DNA of 64,000 bases from Pseudocalidococcus sp964653145 (GTDB taxonomy: Bacteria > Cyanobacteriota > Cyanobacteriia > Thermosynechococcales > Thermosynechococcaceae). Location: positions 1 to 64,000 of the forward strand of contig CAZZCG010000009.1 of assembly GCA_964653145.1 (NCBI GenBank), read 5' to 3'. Both the position numbers and the translations under genes were made by a program. A model generated the notes under the pieces. It had not been told where the DNA came from. It searched no databases and saw only the letters and a program-made list of their open reading frames with translations. Shown piece after piece: positions 33,871-43,478 of this stretch (within the stretch, counting starts at the first letter, position 1; each line of letters opens with the position of its first letter).

Positions 33871-34215
33871 ATGACCTATTCCTTTCAATTACTCGGCATT
33901 TCCCCGGTGATTCAACTATTCCAGAGCCAACAACAGGTGATTCAAAGCCGTCCGGATCTTGAATATGTTGGGGTTCACCAGTGCACCTTGGATGCTTTTG
34001 TGGGTTCCGTGGAGACAGTGGCTCTGGACAAGGGTTGGGACGCGATGCCCGTTGTCAATTCTGTCATTGAGTTTTGGGTCAACAATCCTCAGAAAATCCA
34101 ATACTGGGCCCAACGCCTTGATTCGGCCGGGCAAGAAAATCTGCTGATGGCGCGGGTTGGCAAGTTAGAAGCCCTCAAATCCCGCTTTGACCATCTCTTT
34201 CAGGCTGGCATCTAA
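33871..34215 (+). CDS. Hypothetical protein
   Basis: A 114-aa soluble protein starting MTYSFQLLGISPVIQLFQSQ. No family recognised; the pattern of alternating helices and short strands is unremarkable. GTGAGG precedes the ATG at a reasonable distance. The in-frame upstream extension to 33775 is hydrophobic and lacks a ribosome binding site, so the shorter form is preferred. Confidence 0.6.
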   Translation: MTYSFQLLGISPVIQLFQSQQQVIQSRPDLEYVGVHQCTLDAFVGSVETVALDKGWDAMPVVNSVIEFWVNNPQKIQYWAQRLDSAGQENLLMARVGKLEALKSRFDHLFQAGI

Positions 34216-34425
34216 ACTCCAAACCCTAACCACATCCCTGCTGAAGCGGTTGATCGTCCTTATCATGTTCATGGTCATCCCAAACCAGAATCAGGCCTTC
34301 CAAAATAACGCTTGCCATGGTTTCAACCGCTTTTGGTTTCAGGCCTCAGGGAACGACGATGGTTTCCAGATGGTGCAAATCACTTATTTTGTCTGACTTT
34401 CTGCAAAATCTATGGATTGACTGAA

Positions 34426-35580
34426 CTACAGTGTTCCCGCCCGGCCTGGGATAATGCCTGCGGTTAAGCGTTTGATCGCTCGGTCAGCAATATCTCTATA
34501 GCGCATTTCCCCAGAGAGAATTAATCCCATGCGACGGGTGGCTGAGGGACGTTTTACCCCAAGTTTGTATCCCAGATGCGGCACCCGGTAAAACAAGGCA
34601 GCTAACCGTTGGGCCCAGGCCATGTCATTGCCCCACTCTTCATTGATCAGGGTGGAGTAATCGCTTAAGGCATTGTGATCTCCCCCTAATGCTCGGTCAA
34701 TGGCCAGTCCAGCCTGCATGCCACTGTAGATCGATGGACGAATTCCTTCCGCTGAAAATGGATCCACAATGCAGGCAGCCTCCCCAGCTAAGAGGGCATT
34801 TTGGGTATGGAGTTTTTGTTTACCATCCCACAGGCAAATGGGGTGACCGTACTGCTTGGCCTGGGAAATGTCTAAACCAAACAAGGTGGCGTAGTTTTTG
34901 AGAATGCCTTTAAAATCCTGGGGTTCACCTCCGCGAAATGTCCCAATGCCAACGGAATAACCATCAGCCTTGGGAAAATTCCAGATATAGCCATTCTTGA
35001 CCAGGCCAAACTCAAAATGGACAGCATGATCCTGGTGTTCCACTGGAGCTTCGGCCTCTAAGGCTCCCGCAAGGCGGCGTTTGCGCTCCTTAAATCCCAA
35101 CAGTTGAGCTAATTTACCTTTGCCACCATCGGCCGCAATTAGATAGGTTCCCTCAATCGGCCCTGCCGCAGTTTGGATTTGCCAATGGTCGCTTTGCCAG
35201 GAAATACCAATCACTTCCGTTTCAGTGCGAAGTTCTGCCCCCTGCATTTGCCCCTGTTGAATCAGGAAATAATCAAAGACATCCCGACGCACCATCCAAA
35301 TCGGCTCTTGGGAGGCCAGCTCAACTTCAACGGGGTCTTCTTTATTCCAGGTGTAGCGCACAGCCCGTAACTTGAGGGAGATGGCCGGTTCAAAGTCAAA
35401 GTCAAACCACTGTCCAACTTGCGGGGAAACGCCCCCTCCACAGGGTTTATAGCGGGGCAACGCTTCTTTTTCTAAGACCAGTACCGATCGTCCCCGTTTG
35501 GCTAAATGGTAGGCAGCTGCTCCCCCGGCTGGCCCTGCTCCAACAATCACACAATCGTACCGCACGTTTTGATGCCTCAT
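34426..35580 (-). CDS. Geranylgeranyl-reductase-family flavoprotein
   Basis: A 384-aa FAD-dependent oxidoreductase. The N-terminal dinucleotide motif VIVGAGPAGGAAAYHLAKRG, the family motif PRYKPCGGGV and the C-terminal FAD-binding GEAACIVDPFSAEGIRPSIYSG place it in the GGR/ChlP superfamily. ChlP reduces the geranylgeranyl tail of chlorophyll; this protein is a paralogue in the same family and substrate cannot be assigned. Start at 35580 (MRHQNVRYD) chosen over an ATG nine bases upstream. Confidence 0.85.
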   Translation of the reverse strand: MRHQNVRYDCVIVGAGPAGGAAAYHLAKRGRSVLVLEKEALPRYKPCGGGVSPQVGQWFDFDFEPAISLKLRAVRYTWNKEDPVEVELASQEPIWMVRRDVFDYFLIQQGQMQGAELRTETEVIGISWQSDHWQIQTAAGPIEGTYLIAADGGKGKLAQLLGFKERKRRLAGALEAEAPVEHQDHAVHFEFGLVKNGYIWNFPKADGYSVGIGTFRGGEPQDFKGILKNYATLFGLDISQAKQYGHPICLWDGKQKLHTQNALLAGEAACIVDPFSAEGIRPSIYSGMQAGLAIDRALGGDHNALSDYSTLINEEWGNDMAWAQRLAALFYRVPHLGYKLGVKRPSATRRMGLILSGEMRYRDIADRAIKRLTAGIIPGRAGTL

Positions 35581-35608
35581 TTGCCACAATCGTGAAGCAA
35601 TTTTAAGC

Positions 35609-36022
35609 TCAATCCGAGGCCTGTTGCCATAGAAAAATGTTGCCCGATGGTAAACCTAGAAATAAAATCCCGTCTTGGCAGTAGGATGCAGCATTAAACC
35701 ACCGGCCTTGATTGGCTTTAACCCGGATCGTCATTTCCTCACACAGGGTCATCCCAGGATCGAACCAATAGCGAACATCACCATCAGGAAACCGAAGCGT
35801 GTGCATGATGCCCTGTTGTCCATCTAAAAATACATCCCCACGACTCCATTGACAGCGGGTTATTTCCTGGCGACTTCGACCACAGCGGACTGAAACCCCT
35901 TGCCCTTGGGCCTGGATTCCGGTTAATCCCACCAGGCCCCAACTCAAACCCACCACAGCAATAAAAGTGAACCAGGCCGGAGTTCGCTGTCCTGACTTGA
36001 GCATTTTTAGGTTAATGGCCAT
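35609..36022 (-). CDS. Secreted or membrane-anchored hypothetical protein
   Basis: A 137-aa protein with an N-terminal signal or anchor (basic residues then WFTFIAVVGLSWGLVGLTGI, about 17-36). The mature region has four cysteines (CGRSRQEITRC, LCEEM, SYCQDG) and a beta-rich look (VRYWFDPGMTLCEEMTIRV). Disulfide-stabilised periplasmic protein is inferred; no known family recognised. It lies 28 nt after the flavoprotein gene's start on the same strand, upstream of it. Confidence 0.6.
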   Translation of the reverse strand: MAINLKMLKSGQRTPAWFTFIAVVGLSWGLVGLTGIQAQGQGVSVRCGRSRQEITRCQWSRGDVFLDGQQGIMHTLRFPDGDVRYWFDPGMTLCEEMTIRVKANQGRWFNAASYCQDGILFLGLPSGNIFLWQQASD

Positions 36023-36160
36023 CGAACATCGGGGGAGCGCTTACCTAGATCCTATGGGTTAGGGTGCTGCTTGGCCTGGGGCTGTCATGAAAAGACAAAA
36101 AGGTTTGAACCTCAACTTAACTGGATCAGACAACCCATTTCAGGCGCAAAAATGGTCAAC

Positions 36161-37300
36161 TTAGGCCGTTCCAGGTAGCTCGGCTGTCCGAAGTGAAATT
36201 TGACGGGTTTGCTCGCCGCGGCGAATTTGCAGGCGAATCTGTTGTCCAACAGTGGCTTGCTCGACCAATCCTTGGAGCTGATCCGCAGAGGTAATGGCCT
36301 GGCCGTCCACCGCCAAAATGACATCGCCCCAACGTAAACCAGCCGCAGCTGCCGGAGTATTAGCAAAAACTTGCACCACGAGTACCCCATCCACTTCTGG
36401 CAACATCACCGGCGAATTGGGATTACGGTTGTTTTCGGCGGCCAAATTGGGGGTGAGATTTGTCATCTGAATGCCGAGGTAGGCGTGTTGGATTTTTTCG
36501 CCCCGAATCAGACGCTCTTTTAAGGTTTTGGCCTTATCAATTGGGATTGCAAAACCAATTCCCATGGCATCTGCCCGAATTGCCGTATTTATCCCGATCA
36601 CCTCCCCGGCCTGGTTTAGCAGCGGTCCGCCGGAGTTACCTGGATTAATGGCTGCATCAGTTTGAATGAAATCTAAGCGTTTATCGGGAATACCCACTTG
36701 AGCACTGGAGCGATGTAATGTGCTGATAATTCCCAAGGTAACCGTGTTATCCAGGCCCAGAGGGTTACCCACCGCAATCGCCCAGTCCCCAACTAAAACA
36801 TCCGCCGATTCTCCCAATGGGGCCACGGGTAAATTACCTGAAACCCCCTGCAGTTTGACGACGGCCAGATCAGAAACAGGATCCGCCCCGCGCACTTCCC
36901 CGGCAAAGGTTCGACCATCCTTAAGGGTGACCGTCACGGTGTCGGCATCATTCACCACATGGGCATTAGTGAGAACAATTCCGCTGGCATCGATAATGAA
37001 ACCCGACCCTTGACCCCGTTCGCGGTTTTCCTGTTGGGGGATTGGGGCCAGGCCGGGAAACATTTGCCGAAAGAAGGGATCGTTAAATATCGGATCAACA
37101 TTACGGACAATGGTACGCTCTGTATCGATTCGGACAACGGCTGGGCCAACACGCTCCACGGCCTGGGCAACAAAACTATGGGGAATGGGAATTTCAGGAT
37201 CAGCGGAGGCCAGAGGATTACCCAGGCCCCAGAACAGAACCAGGGCAAGTATCCCCAAAATACACCGCTGCCTTAGGGAATTTTTTTTGCGACTTGTCAT
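36161..37300 (-). CDS. HtrA/HhoA-type periplasmic serine protease
   Basis: A 379-aa Deg-family protease. An N-terminal signal or anchor (about residues 15-35) precedes a trypsin-like domain with catalytic His (LTNAHVV), Asp (SDLAVVK) and Ser (GNSGGPL), and one PDZ domain with the carboxylate-binding YLGIQM-type loop and GLRWGDVILAVDGQAI. It degrades or refolds damaged envelope and thylakoid proteins. Cyanobacteria have three paralogues (HtrA, HhoA, HhoB) and I cannot tell which this is. ATG at 37300 preferred over TTG at 37330. Confidence 0.92.
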   Translation of the reverse strand: MTSRKKNSLRQRCILGILALVLFWGLGNPLASADPEIPIPHSFVAQAVERVGPAVVRIDTERTIVRNVDPIFNDPFFRQMFPGLAPIPQQENRERGQGSGFIIDASGIVLTNAHVVNDADTVTVTLKDGRTFAGEVRGADPVSDLAVVKLQGVSGNLPVAPLGESADVLVGDWAIAVGNPLGLDNTVTLGIISTLHRSSAQVGIPDKRLDFIQTDAAINPGNSGGPLLNQAGEVIGINTAIRADAMGIGFAIPIDKAKTLKERLIRGEKIQHAYLGIQMTNLTPNLAAENNRNPNSPVMLPEVDGVLVVQVFANTPAAAAGLRWGDVILAVDGQAITSADQLQGLVEQATVGQQIRLQIRRGEQTRQISLRTAELPGTA

Positions 37301-37541
37301 ACAACCAAAATGAATCTGGCGAATAATCAACTATGGTCTATTTTGACACCCTCAGCACCCGAGATGGTTTGACGGACAGGGAGAGCATACCGAAGCAATC
37401 GAGCTTAATCTGACTAGGGACTGAATCAGTGGGATTGTGCCCATGCCTCCAAGTTAAGTAAAAAAAGTCATGGATTATTGCACCAAGCGTTTTTTCGCAA
37501 GCTCTAACCGAAGCGTCAGATTTCTCAAGCTTGACTAAAAA

Positions 37542-39197
37542 TCAACTCTGCCAGACGAAGACTTTAGCTTCATATTCGGCCAGGTCAATCATAATCGTGT
37601 CAGCTCCAGACTCAACATCATAATTGCCAGTCCATTCATGCCAGGTACCATTCGCTGGAAAATGAGGAACTGTATAGCCAGCCAAGAAATTACCGGAAAA
37701 GTTAGCAATTACGACGATTCTTGAGCCTTGCTCATTCCAGCGCGTATAGGCAAGAACCTGGGAGTTAGGGTCTTCGTGGAAAAAATCAATACTTTCCGTA
37801 TAAAGGGCCTGGCTATTTTTTCGCAGATGAATCAGTCCTTTATAGTATTCAAGGAGTTCCCGATTTAAATCATTTCCTAACAGATCCCATTCAATCTTAG
37901 ATTGCTCTTGAGTGTTATGTTTATATTCACCAAACTCTTCTCCCATCCATATTAACGGTACACCCACTGCTGTCATCAAAACTGCTGCACCTAATTTGGC
38001 ACGCTTAAATGCCTCTTCATTAAAAATATTTCGATTAGCTAGTTCTGCCAAGATATGACTGTGATCATGATTAGTCAGATAATTCACTACATTAGTGGCT
38101 CCCATAAAACCCTGACGTTTACAGTCAATTACATCCTTAAGTTGTTCGATATCAAACATATCGCCGAAGATATGCCCGGTAATTACACCGCGAAAACTAT
38201 CATGCCAGCAACTATCCATAGGACCATCAAAATTTGTGATAGTGGTGGTTTCCGGAATGTATTCAGCAATGTTGTAAAAGGGCTTATCTCCAGCTATTTT
38301 CTTGGTCTCGTCAACGATCCAATGCATAAAGTCATAATTGGCAATTTGTCGAGCGGCATCATAACGAATTCCATCAACATGATATTCCTCAATCCAAAAG
38401 CGGACGACATCACCAATGAATTTCCATGCTGGTTTAACACCTAATTTTTCATCATATAATTCATAATTAAATTCTGGCCCCCAGTTATTATCAGGATCGC
38501 GAGGAGAATGGTGATACCAATAATCGTGGTCAATCTGAGTCAAAGGACTAGAGGATTCCGAGTGGTTATAAATACCGTCCATAATGACGCGTATTCCGCG
38601 ACCATGACATTCGTCAATCAGTTTTTTTAGCTCGTCTGTCGGCCCATAATTAGATTCTGTCGCAAAAAAGTAACGCGGGTTATAGCCCCAACTATATTCA
38701 CCCGGATATTCTTTAATCGGCATCATCTCGATTGCATTAATTCCCAGATCAGTCAGAAAGTCTAGTTTTTCGACAACATGCTTATACTTACCTCGAACAT
38801 AGCGGTCAGGTTCACCTCCAGAGAAATCTGAAACATGCAATTCATAAATTACTAACTCGCGATCACTGGGCAAGGGTCTATCATCGTGTTGCCAGACATA
38901 ACTATCAACAATGACTGTCCCATTCTTGACTTGAATAATCCCATTTTGACTGGGACTGTCAATCTCCGTAGCGTAGGGATCAACCACTTCTAGCCACTGA
39001 TCCGGTTCAACAAACCAGCTTTTAGATTGCACTCGAAATTTATACTGATAACTGCCATCTTCCAGATCAACATGGGTGCGGAAATAGCCATCTTCCCCTT
39101 TTGACATTGGAATATCTTCCCAGTTAGAAAATGATCCAATTACAGCAACTCCGTTGATGTAGGGGGCAAATAATTGAAACTGAATTGGGTGTGTCAT
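37542..39197 (-). CDS. GH13 alpha-amylase/branching-type enzyme
   Basis: A 551-aa glycoside hydrolase family 13 protein with an N-terminal CBM48-like domain (GVAVIGSFSNWEDIPMSK, about residues 14-31), a (beta/alpha)8 catalytic domain (ELHVSDFSGG, YSWGYNPRYFFA), and catalytic residues Asp280 (GIRYDAA), Glu312 (NIAEYIPE) and Asp378 (TNHDHSH), and a C-terminal beta domain. This suits an alpha-glucan branching or trimming enzyme, probably in glycogen metabolism. It is AT-richer than its neighbours and holds only one CCAGGCC heptamer in 1.65 kb, hinting at later acquisition. Confidence 0.88.
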   Translation of the reverse strand: MTHPIQFQLFAPYINGVAVIGSFSNWEDIPMSKGEDGYFRTHVDLEDGSYQYKFRVQSKSWFVEPDQWLEVVDPYATEIDSPSQNGIIQVKNGTVIVDSYVWQHDDRPLPSDRELVIYELHVSDFSGGEPDRYVRGKYKHVVEKLDFLTDLGINAIEMMPIKEYPGEYSWGYNPRYFFATESNYGPTDELKKLIDECHGRGIRVIMDGIYNHSESSSPLTQIDHDYWYHHSPRDPDNNWGPEFNYELYDEKLGVKPAWKFIGDVVRFWIEEYHVDGIRYDAARQIANYDFMHWIVDETKKIAGDKPFYNIAEYIPETTTITNFDGPMDSCWHDSFRGVITGHIFGDMFDIEQLKDVIDCKRQGFMGATNVVNYLTNHDHSHILAELANRNIFNEEAFKRAKLGAAVLMTAVGVPLIWMGEEFGEYKHNTQEQSKIEWDLLGNDLNRELLEYYKGLIHLRKNSQALYTESIDFFHEDPNSQVLAYTRWNEQGSRIVVIANFSGNFLAGYTVPHFPANGTWHEWTGNYDVESGADTIMIDLAEYEAKVFVWQS

Positions 39198-40060
39198 AAG
39201 GTTCCCTTGACTTAAAAGCCAGTGTTAAATTTTCTTCAACTGTACATAAAACTCTTACAAACTGAGAAACTTCGGTCAAATAAGGGGGTCTGGTTCTTGC
39301 TGCCTCAGAACGGGTTGGGCGGTCTGGAGATCAACCATTGAGCTAGCCTGATTAATCAGGGAAATATTCAATCACCCCATCTGGAATCTTTAGCCTTTCA
39401 ATTCTATTGTCTATTGATTTATTGAAATTCGGCGGAAAAATTGTCGAGATTCATGAGTGAAAATATCTTGACTGTTTTAGTTTATGTTGGATTTGCTTTA
39501 GAATTCGATTATAAGTTTGAATTATTAACTAGTACTACATAATTAGTGATGAGTTGTTATGGTGAATGAAATTCCATAGCAATTCAACGTCTTTTAAGAG
39601 GCATTAGAAGAAGGTAAAAATTAGGCTGAACGAACTATGGTAGAACCCGCAAGTTAGGGTACTCAATATATTTTTTGCCGCTTTATTTATTCATTACCTG
39701 AGCTCGTATTAATGATGAGACCCTCTGACAGCCATTCGAATCATTGGTAAAAAGGTCACTCTTCGAGAAACCGGGTGATAAGAGGCACCAGACTCCTGCA
39801 CTCTCACGTCCCCGAGACGCAACATGGATGCTTATCATCTCTCGGGAAAAACATTTGGCGAGCAATATCTATTTTGTTTGATTGAAAATAGATGACCACA
39901 GTTCATCTTCAGGCAAGCAAAGCCCCTACATACTACAGAATCAGCGACTCACCTTACTGACAATAAATTAATTAACCTTTTGAGTTAATTTGACAAGATT
40001 AAAAATTAAAAACAGGATTAGCTAGGGTATCACGTTAAGTTTAGACCGAAAAGTGAAGTT
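39198..40060. other. AT-rich gap with a possible structured RNA
   Basis: 863 bp with no supported gene. Within it, about 39759-39846, CCCGAGA (39811-39817) pairs perfectly with TCTCGGG (39840-39846), and the loop sequence CTTATCA (39831-39837) pairs with the upstream TGATAAG (39776-39782), giving a possible kissing or pseudoknot fold. CTCTT/AAGAG frames the upstream part. A palindrome AATTAAC/GTTAATT (39970-39990) lies near the end of fabH. A 60-codon minus-strand frame at 39683-39865 has no recognisable motif and is not supported. Confidence 0.4.
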
Positions 40061-41071
40061 TCAAGCTTCAAATTCAGAACCCCAACGAAAAATAGCTGAA
40101 CCCCAGGTTAAACCTGCCCCAAACCCTGCAGTGGCGATGACGTGGCCTGGTTTTATCTTGCCTTGAATCACAGACTCTGCCAAAGCTAAGGGGATTGAAG
40201 CCGCTGAGGTATTGCCATAGTTGGCTAAGTTACTAATGACTTTTTCCTTGGGAATTCCTAAGCGTTGGGCGACGGAGTCTAAAATCCGTTGATTCGCCTG
40301 ATGGAGGACTAGCCAATCAAGATCCGCCGCTGTTAAATTAGCGCGATGGAGGGTTTTGGTGATCACTTCCGGGACTTGGGTCACGGCAAAGCGATAGATT
40401 TCCTGGCCGTTCATATAAATCGGTTGATATTTCCCTTGGCCAATTTTGGTATGCACCAGAGATTGAGGTTCCGAGTTAAATGCCAAGGTTAAATGGTGAT
40501 TGAGTTGACCGTCGCTGCGTAGTTCAAACCCAAGAAGCGCATTTTCTCTATGCGGAGTAGCTTCCATAATCATGGCGCCAGCCCCGTCACCAAACAAGAT
40601 GCAGGTGCGCCGATCTGTCCAATCTACCCAGCGAGAAAGGATATCTGCTCCAATCACCAAGGCCCGGCGATAGGTTCCGGTTTGTAAATATTGAGCGGCG
40701 GTCACCAGGCCAAAAATAAATCCAGAACAGGCTGCTGTTAGATCAAAGGCCACGGCATGGGTCGCCCCAATTTTGGCCTGAATTAAACTGGCACTCCCAA
40801 ATAAATCATCGGGAGTTGAGGTGGCCAGGATGACTAAATCTATTGTGGTCGGATCAATCTTGGCCTGGGTGAGGGCATTTTGGGCAGCAGTGGTGGCCAG
40901 TTCCGTTAGGGTGATGTCTGGAGTAGAAATCCGGCGCTGAGAAATTCCAGTGCGGCTTTGAATCCACTCATCCGAAGTGTCAACTAAAGTTGTCAGGTCT
41001 TGATTACTCAGGGAAACAGGGGGCGTGGCGGCTCCAATACCAATAAAATTCACGCCAAAGGGCAACTCCAC
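40061..41071 (-). CDS. fabH: Beta-ketoacyl-ACP synthase III
   Basis: FabH starts fatty-acid synthesis by condensing acetyl-CoA with malonyl-ACP. The 336-aa protein has the catalytic Cys in FDLTAACSGFIFGL (about residues 107-120), His in LVLHQANQRIL and Asn in NYGNTSAASIPLALAE. The start is a GTG overlapping the plsX stop codon by 1 nt (41071), so the two are coupled. Confidence 0.96.
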   Translation of the reverse strand: MELPFGVNFIGIGAATPPVSLSNQDLTTLVDTSDEWIQSRTGISQRRISTPDITLTELATTAAQNALTQAKIDPTTIDLVILATSTPDDLFGSASLIQAKIGATHAVAFDLTAACSGFIFGLVTAAQYLQTGTYRRALVIGADILSRWVDWTDRRTCILFGDGAGAMIMEATPHRENALLGFELRSDGQLNHHLTLAFNSEPQSLVHTKIGQGKYQPIYMNGQEIYRFAVTQVPEVITKTLHRANLTAADLDWLVLHQANQRILDSVAQRLGIPKEKVISNLANYGNTSAASIPLALAESVIQGKIKPGHVIATAGFGAGLTWGSAIFRWGSEFEA

Positions 41072-42096
41072 TAATCTCCCTCTCCGACGACACTGGATGC
41101 TTGATAACAGGCCTGGATGCGTTGGGAAACTTGATGTTCAACAGCTTCCTGGGCCAAGCGAATCGCATTAAAAATCGACGGGGCCTGGGCACTGCCATGA
41201 CTAATAATGCAAATTCCATCGACACCGAGGAGCAACCCACCGCCGTGTTCCGCGTGATCAATCCGTTGCTTAATGTTGCGGAGGTTGGGCCGTAAAAGTG
41301 CTGTGCCTAGGCGACCCCGCCAGCCTTTGGGCAGTTCTTCCCGGAGAATTTGGACAAGTACCCCACCGAGGGATTCCGCAAATTTGAGCAGGACATTACC
41401 AACAAAGCCATCACAGACGACGACATCAAACTGCCCAGACATGACATCACGACCTTCGGCATTACCCAAGAAACTAATCCGGGGGTTATCCCGTAACAAG
41501 CTATGGGCCTGGAGGGCAAGATCATTGCCTTTCGTATCTTCTTCGCCAATATTCAGCAGGCCAACTTTGGGGTCTTCAACACCAAGAACAAATTGGCTGT
41601 AGATCGAACCCATCAGGGCAAATTGCTCTAGGTAACGAGGTTTACAATCTACGTTGGCCCCGACATCTAAAATCAAAACAGATTTACTGGGTAGCAAAGT
41701 CGGAAACATCGCCCCAATGGCCGGTCGGTCAATACCGGGAAGTTTCCCCAAGCGCAAAAGAGCTGCTGCCATCGCCGCCCCGGAGTGTCCCGCCGAAACT
41801 ACGGCATCTGCTTCCCCCTTTTTAACTAAGCTCATGGCCACATTAATTGAGGCATTGGGCTTCCGACGCAGGGCAATTAGGGGTTCCTCGTGCATTTCCA
41901 CCACATCGGCGGCGGCCACGATCTTTAAGTTAATTCCGCTTTCATGTTCATCAAGATACCGCTGGATTGGGTCAGGGTCGCCCACCAGGATAATGTCCGC
42001 TGCTAACTCCGCTTGGGCCCGAATCGCACCCGCAACGATCTCATCGGGGGCATAGTCGCCACCCATAGCATCTACCGCAATCCGTGGACGAGTCAT
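41071..42096 (-). CDS. plsX: Phosphate acyltransferase PlsX
   Basis: PlsX converts acyl-ACP to acyl-phosphate for phospholipid synthesis. The 341-aa protein begins with IAVDAMGGDYAPDEIV and shows VSAGHSGAAMAAALL, LLNIGEEDTKGNDL, VVCDGFVGNVLLKFAE and the C-terminal GVDGICIISHGSA. The plsX-fabH order is the standard lipid cluster. Leftward operon with a 1-nt overlap. Confidence 0.96.
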   Translation of the reverse strand: MTRPRIAVDAMGGDYAPDEIVAGAIRAQAELAADIILVGDPDPIQRYLDEHESGINLKIVAAADVVEMHEEPLIALRRKPNASINVAMSLVKKGEADAVVSAGHSGAAMAAALLRLGKLPGIDRPAIGAMFPTLLPSKSVLILDVGANVDCKPRYLEQFALMGSIYSQFVLGVEDPKVGLLNIGEEDTKGNDLALQAHSLLRDNPRISFLGNAEGRDVMSGQFDVVVCDGFVGNVLLKFAESLGGVLVQILREELPKGWRGRLGTALLRPNLRNIKQRIDHAEHGGGLLLGVDGICIISHGSAQAPSIFNAIRLAQEAVEHQVSQRIQACYQASSVVGEGD

Positions 42097-42173
42097 TCCT
42101 AAACTCTTGTGACAAAATCCTTCAGAATTTTAGCAGATGAACTTCCCCTCCCTTGCACTTTTGGCTGAGATTC

Positions 42174-43478
42174 ATGACAGCATCTCCCGACTTTTCCGCT
42201 GATTTTCCCAGGCCAGGCCAAGGGCCCTTACTCAGGCAAATTGCCCCGGAACACCAAACGGTCTGGCTTGCAGAGCAGGAAACCACCGTAATTGGGCGGG
42301 ATCCACAAGCCTGCCAGGTTGTCCTAGATTCCCAGCGCTATGGATCCGTTTCGCGGCACCATGTTTGTTTACGGCCGGGCTCCTCAATCACTCAGCCCTG
42401 GGTTTGGCAAATTGAAGACCTGAACAGCATCAACGGAACATTTTTGAACAATCGCCGGATTTCGGCCCCCCACCCTTTAATTCCAGGTGATCGGTTTCGG
42501 TTGGGCACTGAGGGGCCGGAATTTGAATTTACCTATGTGTCTGCCACTGAAATTCCCGCCACCATTCTGCGTTCCCCCGTCAGTAGTTTGACGCTTTCCC
42601 AGTTGATGCCCCTGCTGGCCGCTGGTCAGGATTTGGCCCGCAAAGCCTATTTGATGCCGGGAATGGTGACGGTGTTGGCGGTGATTTTGTTGTTTATGAC
42701 CACAGCCCAAGGGGAACTGTTCAAGGTAGTGCTGGCGATTTATCTGGGCCTGGCCGGCTATTACTTTGTCTATCAACTCTGTGGTAAACCAAAACCAATT
42801 TGGGTCTTGGCGGCGGCGATGGGGTTAGAAATTTTGCTGATTCGCTCCCCTATGGCTTTTGGCCTGGCCTGGTTTTTTCGTCAAGTCTTACCCGGCACCG
42901 TGAATCCAGCCCAGATGAATGTGGGGCAGCAATTTGTTGGTTATTTCTTTGGTGCGGGGTTAATGGAGGAGTTACTCAAGGCAATTCCGGTTTTCCTGGC
43001 CTGGGGCCTGGGGCGATTGCTGCGGTCTCCGAGACGGGAACAGGTGGGGGTTTGGGAACCACTGGATGGGATTTTGCTAGGCACGGCGGCGGCCCTAGGC
43101 TTTACTTGGCTCGAAACCCTGGGGCAATATGTTCCCAACTTGGCCAGCCAAACCGGAGACTTAACTGCATTGCAGGTGCTGATTCCCCGGGTCATTGGTT
43201 CGGTGGCCGGACACATGGCCTATAGTGGCTATTTTGGCTATTGCATTGGCTTGAGTGTGCTGTATCCGAGACATCGCTGGTTTTTGCTGGGTTTAGGCTG
43301 GTTGGTAGCAGCTTTAATCCATGCCCTTTGGAATACTTCAGCCACCAGTTTTGGGCCGCTGGGTTTGGTCGGAGTCGGAATTCTGGCCTATGCCCTCCTC
43401 ACCGCCACAATTCTTAAGGCTAGGCAACTCTCACCGAATCGCGCCCTCAACTTTGCAACCCGCTTCTATGAACGTTAA
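42174..43478 (+). CDS. FHA-domain/PrsW-type membrane protease fusion
   Basis: A 434-aa protein. The N-terminal forkhead-associated domain (about residues 20-115, IGRD, SRHH, NGTF) binds phosphothreonine. The C-terminal half is a CPBP/PrsW-family intramembrane protease with about eight helices and the motifs MEELLKA (EExxK), LGFTWLE and IHALWN. In Bacillus, PrsW cleaves an anti-sigma factor. Here an FHA module suggests the protease or its substrate is controlled by Ser/Thr kinase signalling; this is inference. Start chosen at ATG 42174; TTG at 42153 is also in frame. Confidence 0.82.
   Translation: MTASPDFSADFPRPGQGPLLRQIAPEHQTVWLAEQETTVIGRDPQACQVVLDSQRYGSVSRHHVCLRPGSSITQPWVWQIEDLNSINGTFLNNRRISAPHPLIPGDRFRLGTEGPEFEFTYVSATEIPATILRSPVSSLTLSQLMPLLAAGQDLARKAYLMPGMVTVLAVILLFMTTAQGELFKVVLAIYLGLAGYYFVYQLCGKPKPIWVLAAAMGLEILLIRSPMAFGLAWFFRQVLPGTVNPAQMNVGQQFVGYFFGAGLMEELLKAIPVFLAWGLGRLLRSPRREQVGVWEPLDGILLGTAAALGFTWLETLGQYVPNLASQTGDLTALQVLIPRVIGSVAGHMAYSGYFGYCIGLSVLYPRHRWFLLGLGWLVAALIHALWNTSATSFGPLGLVGVGILAYALLTATILKARQLSPNRALNFATRFYER

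Noticed and set aside
39683..39865. 60-codon minus-strand frame in the gap before the GH13 gene
   Set aside because: No motif. The sequence is better explained by the pairing region described at 39759-39846, which this frame would cross.
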